Source: Sporosarcina aquimarina
Lineage (GTDB): Bacteria > Bacillota > Bacilli > Bacillales_A > Planococcaceae
Reading direction: 5' to 3'
DNA length: 64,000 nt
Assembly: GCF_023715615.1 (NCBI RefSeq)
Contig: NZ_JAMBOM010000001.1
Span: 62,001 to 126,000 of the forward strand
Below, in pieces: positions 7,970-16,892 of this stretch (its first letter is position 1; each line of letters starts with the position of its first letter). A model generated the notes under the pieces. The model was not told where the DNA came from and ran no database searches. It saw only the letters and a program-made list of their open reading frames with translations. The translations under genes were made by a program, and so were the position numbers.

Positions 7970-9118
7970 ATGAGAGAGACTGTAATCGTAGCAGGCGTAA
8001 GGACACCAGTAGGAAAAAGGAAAGGAAGTCTCGCCAACACTCGACCAGATGAACTTGCGGCGCTTGTTTTGGATGAACTGATGGAGCGGGCGGGCGTTGC
8101 AAAAGAAGAAACGGACGATGTCATTTTTGGGTGTGTCACACAATCAGGTGAACAAGGTGGAAATATCGCACGTACAGCTGCGCTCATCGGTGGATTTCCG
8201 ATAACTGTTCCAGGAGTGACGATTGACCGTCAGTGTGGATCGAGTCAACAAGCGGTACACTTCGCTTCACAGGCAATTGCAAGCGGAGATATGGACGTCG
8301 TGATAGCGGGTGGAGTGGAAAGTATGACGCGTGAGCCGATGTTCTCCAATTTGCATGTCGCAAAGCCTAGCGGGAAATTGATGTCACAGTATGAAATCAT
8401 CAATCAAGGATTGTCTGCCGAACGGATTGCAACAAAATGGAAGCTATCGCGTGAGACGCTTGATCAGTTTGCATATGATAGCCACCAAAAAGCCATGCAG
8501 GCAATCGATGGAGGACGGTTCGATGAAGAGATCGTTCCCGTTGCTGTTATGGACCAAGAAGGAAATTCGAAACTATTTTCTATAGATGAAGGACCTCGAC
8601 CTGAGTCGACGCTAGAAACGCTGGCTGAATTAAAAACGGTATTTGATGAACAAGGCGTCATTTCAGCAGGAAACGCGAGTCAAATGAGTGATGGGGCATC
8701 GGCAGTGTTACTCATGAGCCGGGAAAAGGCCGAAGAACTTGGCGTCAAGCCGATTGCGCGGATTGTGGCCCGTACAGTAGTCGGTTCAGATCCGACCCTT
8801 ATGCTAACGGGTCCGATTGAAGCGACCCATCAGGTGTTGAAGAAATCGGGGTTGACGATTGACGACATGGACCTCTATGAAGTGAATGAAGCGTTTGCGC
8901 CTGTACCACTTGCATGGCTCGCAGAAACGGGAGCGGATAGTAAGAAATTGAACGTAAATGGCGGAGCGATTGCACTCGGCCATCCCCTTGGTGCAACGGG
9001 GACAAAGTTGCTTGTATCGCTGATGCACGAATTAAAACATTCCGGAGGACGTTATGGGTTACTCGCGATTTGTGAGGGAATGGGAATGGCCAATGCAACA
9101 ATTATTGAAATGATTTAA
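7970..9118 (+). CDS. Acetyl-CoA acyltransferase (thiolase)
   Basis: A 382-residue thiolase of normal family length. It has the acyl-carrying Cys in TIDRQCGSSQQA (about residue 88), the GGVESMT loop, the His of NGGAIALGHPLGATGTK and the second Cys in the C-terminal CEGMGMANA. The last motif is slightly unusual, since CxGxGxG is more common. It cleaves 3-ketoacyl-CoA with CoA in fatty-acid breakdown, or works in reverse as an acetoacetyl-CoA synthase. Its neighbours, an acyl-CoA dehydrogenase and an acyl-CoA ligase, favour the degradative role. The ATG is preceded by GAAGGAAGTG. It is first in a three-gene plus-strand run. Confidence 0.9.
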   Translation: MRETVIVAGVRTPVGKRKGSLANTRPDELAALVLDELMERAGVAKEETDDVIFGCVTQSGEQGGNIARTAALIGGFPITVPGVTIDRQCGSSQQAVHFASQAIASGDMDVVIAGGVESMTREPMFSNLHVAKPSGKLMSQYEIINQGLSAERIATKWKLSRETLDQFAYDSHQKAMQAIDGGRFDEEIVPVAVMDQEGNSKLFSIDEGPRPESTLETLAELKTVFDEQGVISAGNASQMSDGASAVLLMSREKAEELGVKPIARIVARTVVGSDPTLMLTGPIEATHQVLKKSGLTIDDMDLYEVNEAFAPVPLAWLAETGADSKKLNVNGGAIALGHPLGATGTKLLVSLMHELKHSGGRYGLLAICEGMGMANATIIEMI

Positions 9119-9145
9119 TCCCAGTGAAAAGGGAGGTTAATATAA

Positions 9146-10294
9146 ATGAAGCGCTATCGTTTTGAGACGGAAGAACATGTGTTATTCAGAAAGACGCTTC
9201 GGAAATTTCTAGAAAAGGAAGCAGTACCACTTTACGACGAATGGGAACAGCAGCGTCTTGTGCCAAAACCGTTTTGGAGGAAGCTTGGTGAGATGGGATT
9301 TCTTTGCCCTCAAATTGACGAACAATATGGTGGATTGGGATTGGATTTTAGCTACGGTGTTATTATCGGCGAAGAGATGGAAAGAGTCGGTGCAGGTTTG
9401 ACAGGAATTGGTTTGCATAATGACATCGTTGTTCCATATATTGAATCGTACGGGACAGACGAGCAGAAGGTGCGTTATTTACCTGGATGTCTGACGGCTG
9501 ACTTCATCACCGGAGTAGCCATGACGGAACCAGGGACAGGATCAGACTTAGCGAATGTCCAGACGAGTGCTCGTAGGGAAGGCGAATTCTATATTGTGAA
9601 TGGTCAAAAGACGTTCATTACGAATGGAGTTAACGGCAATCTGTTCTTGACAGTTGTCAAAACGGACTTCCAAGCTAAGCCAAGGCATCGTGGAATCAGC
9701 CTTCTGCTCATTGAAGAAGGAATGGAGGGATTCACAAAAGGGCGTAAGCTGGACAAAGTCGGGATGCATTCCCAAGATACGGCAGAGCTCTATTTTGAAG
9801 ATTGTAAAGTGCCTGTTGTCAATCTGATTGGCGAGGAAAACAAAGGCTTTCACTACTTAATGCAAAAGTTGCAGCAAGAGCGTCTCATTGTTGCACTATC
9901 TGCACAAACGGCTTCAGAAGACATGTTAGAGATGACGCTTGAGTATGTGAAGGAACGGCATGCATTCAGCAAGCCGATCGGATCGTTTCAAAACACACAG
10001 TTCAAGTTGGCGGAAGTGGCAACAAAAGTGGAACTTGGAAAGACCTTCTTGGAGTCATTAATTGAAGAGCATATGAGCGGTTCGGATGTCGCCATAAAAG
10101 TATCGATGGCGAAATACTGGATTACGGAAAGTGCACGGGAAATTGCAACAGAGTGCATGAAATTGTACGGTGGGTATGGTTATATGGAAGAGTATAAAAT
10201 TGCCCGACGCTATCGAGACATCCCCGTAACGTCGATTTACGCAGGAACAAACGAAATTATGAAAGTGATCATCGCTAAAAATCTCGGTCTTTAA
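9146..10294 (+). CDS. Acyl-CoA dehydrogenase
   Basis: A 382-residue FAD-dependent acyl-CoA dehydrogenase that introduces the trans-2 double bond of acyl-CoA and passes electrons to ETF. N-terminal helical, central beta (GVAMTEPGTGSDLANVQTS; FITNG) and C-terminal helical domains are all present. The C-terminal YAGTNEI holds the catalytic Glu of the short/medium-chain group, and MKLYGGYGYMEEY is the usual FAD-contact segment. The start has GGGAGG 10-11 bp upstream. It lies 27 bp after the thiolase and 55 bp before the ligase, which supports one operon. Substrate chain length cannot be told from the sequence. Confidence 0.9.
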   Translation: MKRYRFETEEHVLFRKTLRKFLEKEAVPLYDEWEQQRLVPKPFWRKLGEMGFLCPQIDEQYGGLGLDFSYGVIIGEEMERVGAGLTGIGLHNDIVVPYIESYGTDEQKVRYLPGCLTADFITGVAMTEPGTGSDLANVQTSARREGEFYIVNGQKTFITNGVNGNLFLTVVKTDFQAKPRHRGISLLLIEEGMEGFTKGRKLDKVGMHSQDTAELYFEDCKVPVVNLIGEENKGFHYLMQKLQQERLIVALSAQTASEDMLEMTLEYVKERHAFSKPIGSFQNTQFKLAEVATKVELGKTFLESLIEEHMSGSDVAIKVSMAKYWITESAREIATECMKLYGGYGYMEEYKIARRYRDIPVTSIYAGTNEIMKVIIAKNLGL

Positions 10295-10349
10295 TTCATA
10301 AGTATGACATGCGCATGACCAATTTAATGGACAAAGGGAGCTGGCCATA

Positions 10350-11963
10350 ATGATGCAAACACCACTCAATTTAACGTCGTTCATCCGACGTGCTGAACAG
10401 TTTTTCCCGGAGAAGCTCATCATTTCACGGACCGCAGCAGATACAATCCACCGCATTCCATATCGCGAATTTGCAAAACGGACGCGGAAGCTTGCAGACG
10501 CACTGACGAAACTAGGAATGCAGCACGGAACGAAAGTGGCGACGTTTGGTTGGAACCACCATCGTCATCTAGAAGCCTACTTTGGTGTGCCTTGTACCGG
10601 TGCGATTTTGCATATGGTCAATATCCGCTTATCTCCTGAGCATATTGCGTATGTCATCAACCATGCAGAAGACGAAATTCTCTTAGTGGACGATAATTTG
10701 TTCCCGCATCTTGAGAAGTTGGCTCCGCTTTTGAAAACAGTGAAACACTATGTCATTATGGGCGACAGTAAAGAAGTACCAGAGACGAACTTGCCGAATG
10801 TCTATGCTTACGAAGCACTTCTCGACGATGCTTCGGACACATTCGAATTTCCTGAGGACTTGGATGAAAACACGCCGGCGGGCATGTGTTATACGTCCGC
10901 AACAACAGGCAATCCGAAAGGGGTCGTTTACACGCACCGTGGGATTGTGCTTCATAGTTATGCTCTCGGACTAGCAGATGCAATGGGACTGCATGAGCGA
11001 GATGTCATCATGCCCGTCGTACCAATGTTCCATGTCAATGCTTGGGGGCTGCCGTTTGCTGCTGTCTTCTTTGGTTCTACACAAGTGCTCCCAGGGCCAG
11101 GAATTATCCCGGATTTATTGCTAGATTTGATCGAACAAGAAAAGGTGACGCTGACAGCAGGGGTACCGACAATTTGGCTAGCTGTATTGAAATCTCAAGA
11201 TGCCAAACCACGTGATCTGTCTTCGTTACGCGCGGTTGTCTGTGGCGGTTCGGCTTCGCCGAAAGGGTTGATTCGCGCATTTGAGGAACGTTATCAGGTT
11301 CCGTTCATTATTGGATACGGCATGACAGAAACCTCGCCACTTGTTAGTTTGTCGGTTTTGACATCGGAAATGGATGACGTCACGTTGGATGAAAAGATTG
11401 ATATTCGTGCGTTGCAAGGTCTTGTGATGCCTGGATTGGATGTGAAGATTGTCAACGAAAATGGTGAAGTTCCATGGGATGGCAAGACGATGGGTGAGCT
11501 CGCGGTGCGAGGACCATGGATTGCGAATGAATACTATAAAGATGAACGGACATCAGAGGCATTCCGTGACGGTTGGCTGTATACAGGAGATATTGCGGTC
11601 ATGACGGACTTCGGCTACTTGAAACTGACGGATCGGACGAAAGATTTGATTAAGAGTGGTGGCGAGTGGATTTCATCCGTAGACTTGGAGAATGCGCTCA
11701 TGTCACATGATGCTGTGTTTGAGGCAGCGGTAATTGCAGTGCCGCATGAGAAGTGGCAAGAACGTCCTCTTGGCTGTGTCGTATTGGCGGACGGTCGGGA
11801 AGCGAATGAGGCCATGAAGGCGGAACTTCTGGAGTACATGGAAGGGCAATTTGCAAAGTGGTGGGTCCCGGATGACATCATCTTTATGGAAGAGATTCCG
11901 AAAACCTCTGTCGGGAAGTTCTTGAAAGCCGAGTTACGCAAACAACTGGTTGTATCGAAGTAA
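10350..11963 (+). CDS. AMP-dependent acyl-CoA synthetase (medium/long-chain fatty acid--CoA ligase)
   Basis: A 537-residue ANL-superfamily ligase that activates a carboxylic acid to acyl-AMP and then acyl-CoA. Motifs seen are the phosphate-binding loop YTSATTGNPKGVVYTH (the usual SGTTG is SATTG here), GYGMTETSP, the hinge region GWLYTGDIAVMTDFGYLKL with DRTKDLIKSGGEWIS, and the catalytic Lys region KTSVGKFLKAELR near the end. The first of two adjacent ATGs is taken; AAGGGAG is 9-10 bp upstream. As the last gene of the thiolase/dehydrogenase run it would feed acids into the same pathway. A terminator follows. Confidence 0.9.
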   Translation: MMQTPLNLTSFIRRAEQFFPEKLIISRTAADTIHRIPYREFAKRTRKLADALTKLGMQHGTKVATFGWNHHRHLEAYFGVPCTGAILHMVNIRLSPEHIAYVINHAEDEILLVDDNLFPHLEKLAPLLKTVKHYVIMGDSKEVPETNLPNVYAYEALLDDASDTFEFPEDLDENTPAGMCYTSATTGNPKGVVYTHRGIVLHSYALGLADAMGLHERDVIMPVVPMFHVNAWGLPFAAVFFGSTQVLPGPGIIPDLLLDLIEQEKVTLTAGVPTIWLAVLKSQDAKPRDLSSLRAVVCGGSASPKGLIRAFEERYQVPFIIGYGMTETSPLVSLSVLTSEMDDVTLDEKIDIRALQGLVMPGLDVKIVNENGEVPWDGKTMGELAVRGPWIANEYYKDERTSEAFRDGWLYTGDIAVMTDFGYLKLTDRTKDLIKSGGEWISSVDLENALMSHDAVFEAAVIAVPHEKWQERPLGCVVLADGREANEAMKAELLEYMEGQFAKWWVPDDIIFMEEIPKTSVGKFLKAELRKQLVVSK

Positions 11964-11977
11964 GTGTGGAGAATGAA

Positions 11978-12010
11978 GCCCGTCTGGCGAAGAGTGCTGG
12001 ACGGGTTTTG
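11978..12010 (+). terminator. Terminator of the fatty-acid operon
   Basis: CCCGTC (11979-11984) pairs with GACGGG (12000-12005) and the inner bases CTGG/CTGG partly extend the loop; TTTTG follows. The T-run is short, so termination may be partial. Confidence 0.55.
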
Positions 12011-12112
12011 TTGTGCTGAAGTCATAGAATGGAAGCTTGTTTCGTAAACTAATAGAGATTGGGCGAAACTTGTAACGGGGGATGTCGTCTATATGACAAG
12101 CTAGGCGAGAAG

Positions 12113-12310
12113 GGTATGATGAGCATTCGGGATTTATGAGCGGAATGCTTTGGTTATGATCAGATTTCGGGATTTATGAGCAGAATGCTGGGGTTATGAT
12201 CAGATTTCGGGATTTATGAGCAGAATGCGTGGTTTATGATCAGAATCTGTCATTTGTGAGCGGAATCCAAGTTTTATGATCATACTCAGTGTTTTATGAG
12301 CATTTCCCCT
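12113..12310. repeat. Array B: about 10 units of 20 bp with TTTATGAG/TTATGATC cores
   Basis: Units alternate between (A)TTTATGAGC(A/G)GAATGC... and GGTTATGATCAGATTTCGGG, in exact 20-bp register from about 12113 to 12306. Together they make a 40-bp dimer. The first copies are almost identical and the last four are diverged. The array fills most of the 400-bp gap between the acyl-CoA ligase terminator and dedA. It shares TTTATGAGC with arrays C, D and E. No gene is seen in this gap. Confidence 0.9.
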
Positions 12311-12376
12311 ATGATGTAGGAGCAATTGTAATGGGCGATATGGAGTTTCGCGACAACGAGTGACGGGAGGGTGTGG

Positions 12377-12988
12377 ATGGAAGAGTGGATTATGGAGTTG
12401 TTGGCGGAATATGGCTATTATGGCGTGCTTGCACTCATCTTAGTGGAAAACCTGTTTCCTCCGATTCCCTCTGAACTGATTTTGACATTCAGTGGTTTTT
12501 TAGTGGCATCCCACAGTCTATCAATGGGATGGATGATTGCGGCGGCTACGACCGGATCAGTAATCGGAGCCATGTTCCTATATGGTATCGGCATGTTTCT
12601 TGACGTTCCCCGGCTCGAACGACTTACAGATCAATATGGTCGTTGGCTCAGGCTGAAGCGGAAGGATATTCGTCGGGCGGATGCATGGTTTCACAAGTAT
12701 GGACCTTGGACGGTGTTCTTTTGTAGAATGATTCCGCTTGTTCGTAGTCTCATTTCGATACCAGCCGGAATGTCTGGGATGAACTTCCCTCTTTTCATCA
12801 TACTCACGACTTTAGGAAGTCTGGTTTGGAACAGTGTACTCATTTTCACAGGGGTCAAGCTTGGGGCGAACTTTGAATCGGTCCTCGGATATATGGACAT
12901 CTATTCAAACGTTGTGTATATTTTAATAGGAATTGGCGGAGTGGTCGCATGCATCTCGTATGTCAGACTTCGCAGAAAGTGGGTATAA
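12377..12988 (+). CDS. DedA-family membrane protein
   Basis: A 203-residue DedA/SNARE-associated membrane protein with about five hydrophobic segments, the early FPPIPSELIL motif and the later FCRMIPLVRSLISIPAG motif that marks the family. Members are lipid scramblases or transporters; some recycle undecaprenyl phosphate across the membrane, which fits the next gene, uppP, 6 bp downstream. The ATG at 12377 has GGGAGG at 6 bp; the GTG at 12371 directly abuts that site. The exact lipid cannot be read from the sequence. Confidence 0.85.
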   Translation: MEEWIMELLAEYGYYGVLALILVENLFPPIPSELILTFSGFLVASHSLSMGWMIAAATTGSVIGAMFLYGIGMFLDVPRLERLTDQYGRWLRLKRKDIRRADAWFHKYGPWTVFFCRMIPLVRSLISIPAGMSGMNFPLFIILTTLGSLVWNSVLIFTGVKLGANFESVLGYMDIYSNVVYILIGIGGVVACISYVRLRRKWV

Positions 12989-12994
12989 TCAACT

Positions 12995-13822
12995 ATGGAT
13001 TTATTTGAACTTTTAAAAGCGCTTCTGTTAGGATTTGTTGAAGGAATGACGGAGTTTGCGCCTGTTTCGTCCACGGGGCATCTAATTATCGTAGATGACA
13101 TGTGGTTGAAAAGTGAAGAATTTCTTGGGAAATATCCTTCTATCACATTTAAAATTGTCATTCAACTCGGTTCAATACTAGCCGTTGTTGTCGTGTTTTG
13201 GAAGCGGCTATTCAGTTTAGTCGGTCTTTATAAAGTAGATGGTCAAAAGGCGAGCAAAAGTTTCAACTTGCTTCACGTGATCGTTGGTATGTTGCCTGCT
13301 GTAATCTTAGGATTTGCTCTAAAGGATTTGATCGATGACTATTTGTTTGGCGTTGAAACGGTTATCGTCGCGCTTGTCGCAGGTGCGATTCTCATGATCG
13401 CGGCTGACCGATTCGGACCCAAGACTCCACGCGTAACAACTCTTGACCAAATTACATACCGTCAAGCCTTTACCGTTGGACTCGTTCAATGTTTGTCACT
13501 ATGGCCAGGATTTTCACGATCAGGAGCCACGATTTCTGGTGGTGTATTATTTGGGATGAACCATAGAACCGCAGCGGACTTTACGTTCATCATGGCGGTT
13601 CCAATTATGATGGGTGCCAGTCTCGTTTCTGTGATGAAAAACTGGGAGTACCTATCGATGGATCATATCTCGTTCTATGTCGTAGGATTCATCAGCGCAT
13701 TCGTGTTCTCGCTGCTGTCAATCCGATTCTTCCTGAAACTGATCTCGAAGATCAAACTCGTTCCATTTGCAATCTATCGTATTGTATTAGCGATTATTTT
13801 AGCGATTATCGTATTCGTCTAA
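12995..13822 (+). CDS. uppP: Undecaprenyl-diphosphate phosphatase
   Basis: A 275-residue polytopic membrane enzyme (UppP/BacA) that dephosphorylates undecaprenyl diphosphate to regenerate the lipid carrier for peptidoglycan synthesis. The signature motifs are present: EGMTEFAPVSSTGHLI near residue 16 (FAPVSS where FLPVSS is commoner) and WPGFSRSGATISGG near residue 168. Hydrophobic segments cover most of the rest. There is no good ribosome binding site of its own; the start 6 bp after the dedA stop suggests translational coupling. High activity of this enzyme is known to give bacitracin tolerance. A strong terminator follows. Confidence 0.95.
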   Translation: MDLFELLKALLLGFVEGMTEFAPVSSTGHLIIVDDMWLKSEEFLGKYPSITFKIVIQLGSILAVVVVFWKRLFSLVGLYKVDGQKASKSFNLLHVIVGMLPAVILGFALKDLIDDYLFGVETVIVALVAGAILMIAADRFGPKTPRVTTLDQITYRQAFTVGLVQCLSLWPGFSRSGATISGGVLFGMNHRTAADFTFIMAVPIMMGASLVSVMKNWEYLSMDHISFYVVGFISAFVFSLLSIRFFLKLISKIKLVPFAIYRIVLAIILAIIVFV

Positions 13823-13861
13823 GAAGCATACCCGCTCACAAAGCGGGTTGCTTCTTTTTTC
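13822..13861 (+). terminator. Strong terminator after uppP
   Basis: A nested stem, AGAAGCA...TGCTTCT enclosing ACCCGCT-CACAA-AGCGGGT, is followed by a run of T. It starts at the stop codon of uppP. Confidence 0.92.
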
Positions 13862-13996
13862 ATACTTGCATTTAATTTCTCTTACTAGACAGAAAACTGA
13901 TAGAATTAAAGAAAAACTTGTTTTGACAAAATTCGCAGACTAAGACTAAAAGCGAATGAAGTCTAGTAACTAAGCGACGGAAAAGGTGATTTGTTA

Positions 13997-14701
13997 ATGG
14001 GTGGAAAAGTATTGATTGTCGAAGATGAAGAAAGTATCGCTCGCGTCTTACAGCTGGAACTTGAATTTGAAGGATACGAAGTGTCGACGTGTCATACCGG
14101 AACGGACGGTCTGATTATGTATCGTGAACAAGAATGGGACCTGGTTCTGCTGGACCTCATGTTGCCAGGTCTTAATGGTCTGGATGTACTGCGACGCATT
14201 CGCGCCGATGAAACGAGGACCCCGGTTATCTTGTTGACGGCGAAAAGTGATATGGAAGACAAAGTGACGGGACTTGACTTAGGAGCCAATGATTATGTCA
14301 CGAAACCCTTTGAAATTGAAGAATTGCTCGCAAGAATTCGTTCAGCTTTAAGGTTCTCTGCCAAAGAGGTACCTGAAGAAGCGGATGTTCATTTACATGA
14401 GTTTAATGGCATTTCCATTCATGACCAAACACGGGAAGTCCGCTGCGATGGAAGCCTCATTGAACTGACCCCGCGAGAGTATGACTTGTTATTCCATTTG
14501 CTGAAGCATCCGAATCAGGTGCTGACGAGGGAACAATTACTCGATGCAGTGTGGGGATATGATTATTACGGAGATACGAATGTTGTCGATGTCTACATAC
14601 GATATGTTAGAAAGAAGATTGACCCCGAATGTGGTCCGTCGTACATCCATACTTTGCGGGGAGTTGGATATGCACTAAAGGACTCGCGTCATGAAGCTTA
14701 A
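13997..14701 (+). CDS. OmpR-family response regulator
   Basis: A 234-residue regulator: receiver domain (KVLIVEDEESIARVL; phospho-acceptor in DLVLLDLMLPG; KPFEIEELLAR) and OmpR/PhoB winged helix (LTPREYDLLFHLLKHPNQ, then NVVDVYIRYVRKKID). The ATG at 13997 is used because AAGGTGA is 7 bp upstream; the TTG at 13991 is too close. It overlaps the kinase gene by 11 bp, so the two are one two-component system. A TTGACA at 13923-13928 could be a -35 element, but the matching -10 is poor. With uppP/dedA upstream and a PepSY protein downstream, an envelope-related signal is plausible. Confidence 0.9.
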   Translation: MGGKVLIVEDEESIARVLQLELEFEGYEVSTCHTGTDGLIMYREQEWDLVLLDLMLPGLNGLDVLRRIRADETRTPVILLTAKSDMEDKVTGLDLGANDYVTKPFEIEELLARIRSALRFSAKEVPEEADVHLHEFNGISIHDQTREVRCDGSLIELTPREYDLLFHLLKHPNQVLTREQLLDAVWGYDYYGDTNVVDVYIRYVRKKIDPECGPSYIHTLRGVGYALKDSRHEA

Positions 14702-16046
14702 AAATAAAATCCACTCCCTTTCTACTTTGATGATGCTGATTTTACTGATTCTTAGTAATTTAGGAATTTACTTCACGTTCGATCGGACTCAACATAAAAC
14801 CGAATACAGTCAACTGCTGGGGAGTGCGAAGGAATTAACGGTGGCGCTCAGCAAAATGACGGACGAAGAAGAAGCTGAAATTATTTTACGTGCGTATGTA
14901 CCTCCGAATGGGGCTCTCCGAATTGTTGGGAAGAACGGCAACGAAGTTTTGTCAGTACAGTCAATGGAAGGGTTAGACCGAAATTTCCCAGTTCCGGACA
15001 AGAGCGAGCAATATACATTAGTTCCTTATAATGGGTATGAAGCCCTTTCGATTGCCATCCCTACAATCTGGCCAACTGGAGAAGTGGTCCAGCTTGAGGT
15101 CACTCAAGTACTGACGGATTTAAAAGCGAATTTGAGATTGTTGAAGATGGTTATGATTGGCATAACGTTGTTTGCCATGATCCCAATCATTATTTCAAGC
15201 ATCACACTTGGAAGAATCGTTACACAGCCAATTGAGAAACTCATCCAGGCGATGACGGATAGTCGACGCTCAGGAACATTTCAGCAAATTGTTGTTCCAG
15301 AAAAAGGGAAAGACGAATTGACACAAATGGGTCAGACGTTTAATGAACTGATGGTTCAGCTGGAACAAAACTATCGCAAGCAGGAAAAATTTGTGTCAGA
15401 CGCCTCTCACGAGTTAAAAACGCCAATTACAGTCATAGACAGTTATGCGAGGCTACTCGAACGTCGCGGAATGGACAAGCCGGAAATTGCCCTAGAAGCA
15501 CTGGCAGCGATTCGTAATGAAACAAAACGGATGACTGAAATGATTGAGCAAATGTTGGACCTTGCCCGCAACAACGAACCAGCTTCCTACATATTTGAAG
15601 AGACAGATATTCGTGTAATTGTAGATGATGCCGCCCAAATGATTACGAGCGCCTATGGCAGAGCCGTTCAGATTAAAGGGTTGGACCAACTGATTTTATC
15701 AACAGATGGGACTCATTTAAAACAGCTTTTAATTATCTTGCTCGACAATGCAAGGAAATATAGTGATCGTGAAATCGATGTTGAGATGGAAGAGCGAAAT
15801 GAATATGTACGGATTAGTATCCAGGATTACGGAAAAGGGATTCCTGAAAAAGATATCCCATACTTATTTGACCGTTTTTATCGGGTGGATGAAGACCGTA
15901 ACCGAAAAACGGGGGGAACAGGCTTAGGACTTGCAATTGCAAACGAAATCGCGATTGGTCTAGGGGCGAAGCTCGACATTGAGAGTAAGGAAGATGAAGG
16001 GACGAAAATAACAATTTGGCTATTGAACGCATCAGTTTCTCAGTGA
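14691..16046 (+). CDS. Sensor histidine kinase of the OmpR-type pair
   Basis: A 451-residue kinase with TM1 at residues 12-28, an extracytoplasmic domain of about 120 residues, TM2 near 151-173, then HAMP. The HisKA H-box is VSDASHELKTPITVIDSY, and the HATPase domain has the N-box LLDNARKYSD and the G-box GTGLGLAIANEI. It would phosphorylate the regulator encoded upstream, with which it overlaps by 11 bp. The next gene encodes an exported PepSY protein; such proteins are often linked to kinases and may modulate the sensor domain (inference). Confidence 0.9.
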   Translation: MKLKNKIHSLSTLMMLILLILSNLGIYFTFDRTQHKTEYSQLLGSAKELTVALSKMTDEEEAEIILRAYVPPNGALRIVGKNGNEVLSVQSMEGLDRNFPVPDKSEQYTLVPYNGYEALSIAIPTIWPTGEVVQLEVTQVLTDLKANLRLLKMVMIGITLFAMIPIIISSITLGRIVTQPIEKLIQAMTDSRRSGTFQQIVVPEKGKDELTQMGQTFNELMVQLEQNYRKQEKFVSDASHELKTPITVIDSYARLLERRGMDKPEIALEALAAIRNETKRMTEMIEQMLDLARNNEPASYIFEETDIRVIVDDAAQMITSAYGRAVQIKGLDQLILSTDGTHLKQLLIILLDNARKYSDREIDVEMEERNEYVRISIQDYGKGIPEKDIPYLFDRFYRVDEDRNRKTGGTGLGLAIANEIAIGLGAKLDIESKEDEGTKITIWLLNASVSQ

Positions 16047-16089
16047 ATTTTAATGTCTACCTGGTACTCTAAAGGAGAGGTGAACCGAT

Positions 16090-16824
16090 ATGAAAAAGAG
16101 CAGGAAGTTTTTGCTGCCATTCAGTCTCGTGCTACTCCTGGTGGTTGCAGGTATGTTTTATATGAAAAGCATTGTTTCTCACGCGGATACTATTCCGTCC
16201 GATTCGATCAAGAACCAATTGGAAACCATGTACAATGGCGAGGTAAACAATTTATTATTGCATGATAATATATATGGAGCCACACTCACACGGGAAGGAT
16301 CTGTCTATGCGGTGCGTGTGGATGGAGAAACGGGGAAAGTTCTATCAATGGTTTTGAAGGAGCCTTCGACAGAACTGGCTTCAAAACAAAAGGAAGCTGC
16401 TGAAAAAGCTAAGAAGGACGAGTCATCGGTTGGAAAACCGGAGGAAGTTCCTTCTCAGTCAGCTCCAGAAAAGCCTAAGCCACAACCGGAGGCTCCAACT
16501 GAGGCTCCAAAACCAGCTCCGATTCAGCCGAAGCCCGAGTCCAAACCCAAACCCAAACCCAAACCGCAAGAGAAACCTCAGCCGAAGCCACCTGTAAATA
16601 AGCCAGCACCACAGAAAACGGTTTTACTTACAGAACAACAAGCCATTCAAATTGCATTGCGTCAATTGAATGGTGAAGTGGATGACGTCGATTTTGTCAA
16701 AACGTCAGAAGGAGGCTATTATCTCGTCGAAATTGAAATTGACGTAGATGATGGCCCTGATGAAGCTACCTACCAAATTCATGCGATTTCTGGCAAGATT
16801 ATGTCCGTCACGTGGGACGACTGA
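16090..16824 (+). CDS. Exported PepSY-domain protein with Pro/Lys linker
   Basis: A 244-residue protein with an N-terminal membrane anchor or uncleaved signal (residues 8-28), then a first PepSY-like unit (LETMYNGEVNNLLLHDNIY ... VRVDGETGKVLSM). A linker of about 80 residues made of Pro, Lys, Glu and Gln follows (PKPESKPKPKPKPQEKPQPK), then a second PepSY unit (LTEQQAIQIALRQLNGEVDD ... YQIHAISGKIMSVTWDD). The linker probably spans part of the cell wall. PepSY domains are thought to inhibit or restrain proteases and sensors. It is 43 bp downstream of the kinase with AGGAGAGGTG as ribosome binding site, so it is likely cotranscribed. Confidence 0.85.
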   Translation: MKKSRKFLLPFSLVLLLVVAGMFYMKSIVSHADTIPSDSIKNQLETMYNGEVNNLLLHDNIYGATLTREGSVYAVRVDGETGKVLSMVLKEPSTELASKQKEAAEKAKKDESSVGKPEEVPSQSAPEKPKPQPEAPTEAPKPAPIQPKPESKPKPKPKPQEKPQPKPPVNKPAPQKTVLLTEQQAIQIALRQLNGEVDDVDFVKTSEGGYYLVEIEIDVDDGPDEATYQIHAISGKIMSVTWDD

Positions 16825-16854
16825 TTTTTTAATGGATATTGGATGAAAACCTAC

Positions 16855-16881
16855 CGATCAGCCTGTGCTGATCGTTTTTTT
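16855..16881 (+). terminator. Terminator after the PepSY gene
   Basis: CGATCAGC-CTGT-GCTGATCG forms a perfect 8-bp stem with a tetraloop, followed by seven T. It lies 31 bp after the stop codon and directly before array C. Confidence 0.95.
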
Positions 16882-16892
16882 ATTGTAAACAA

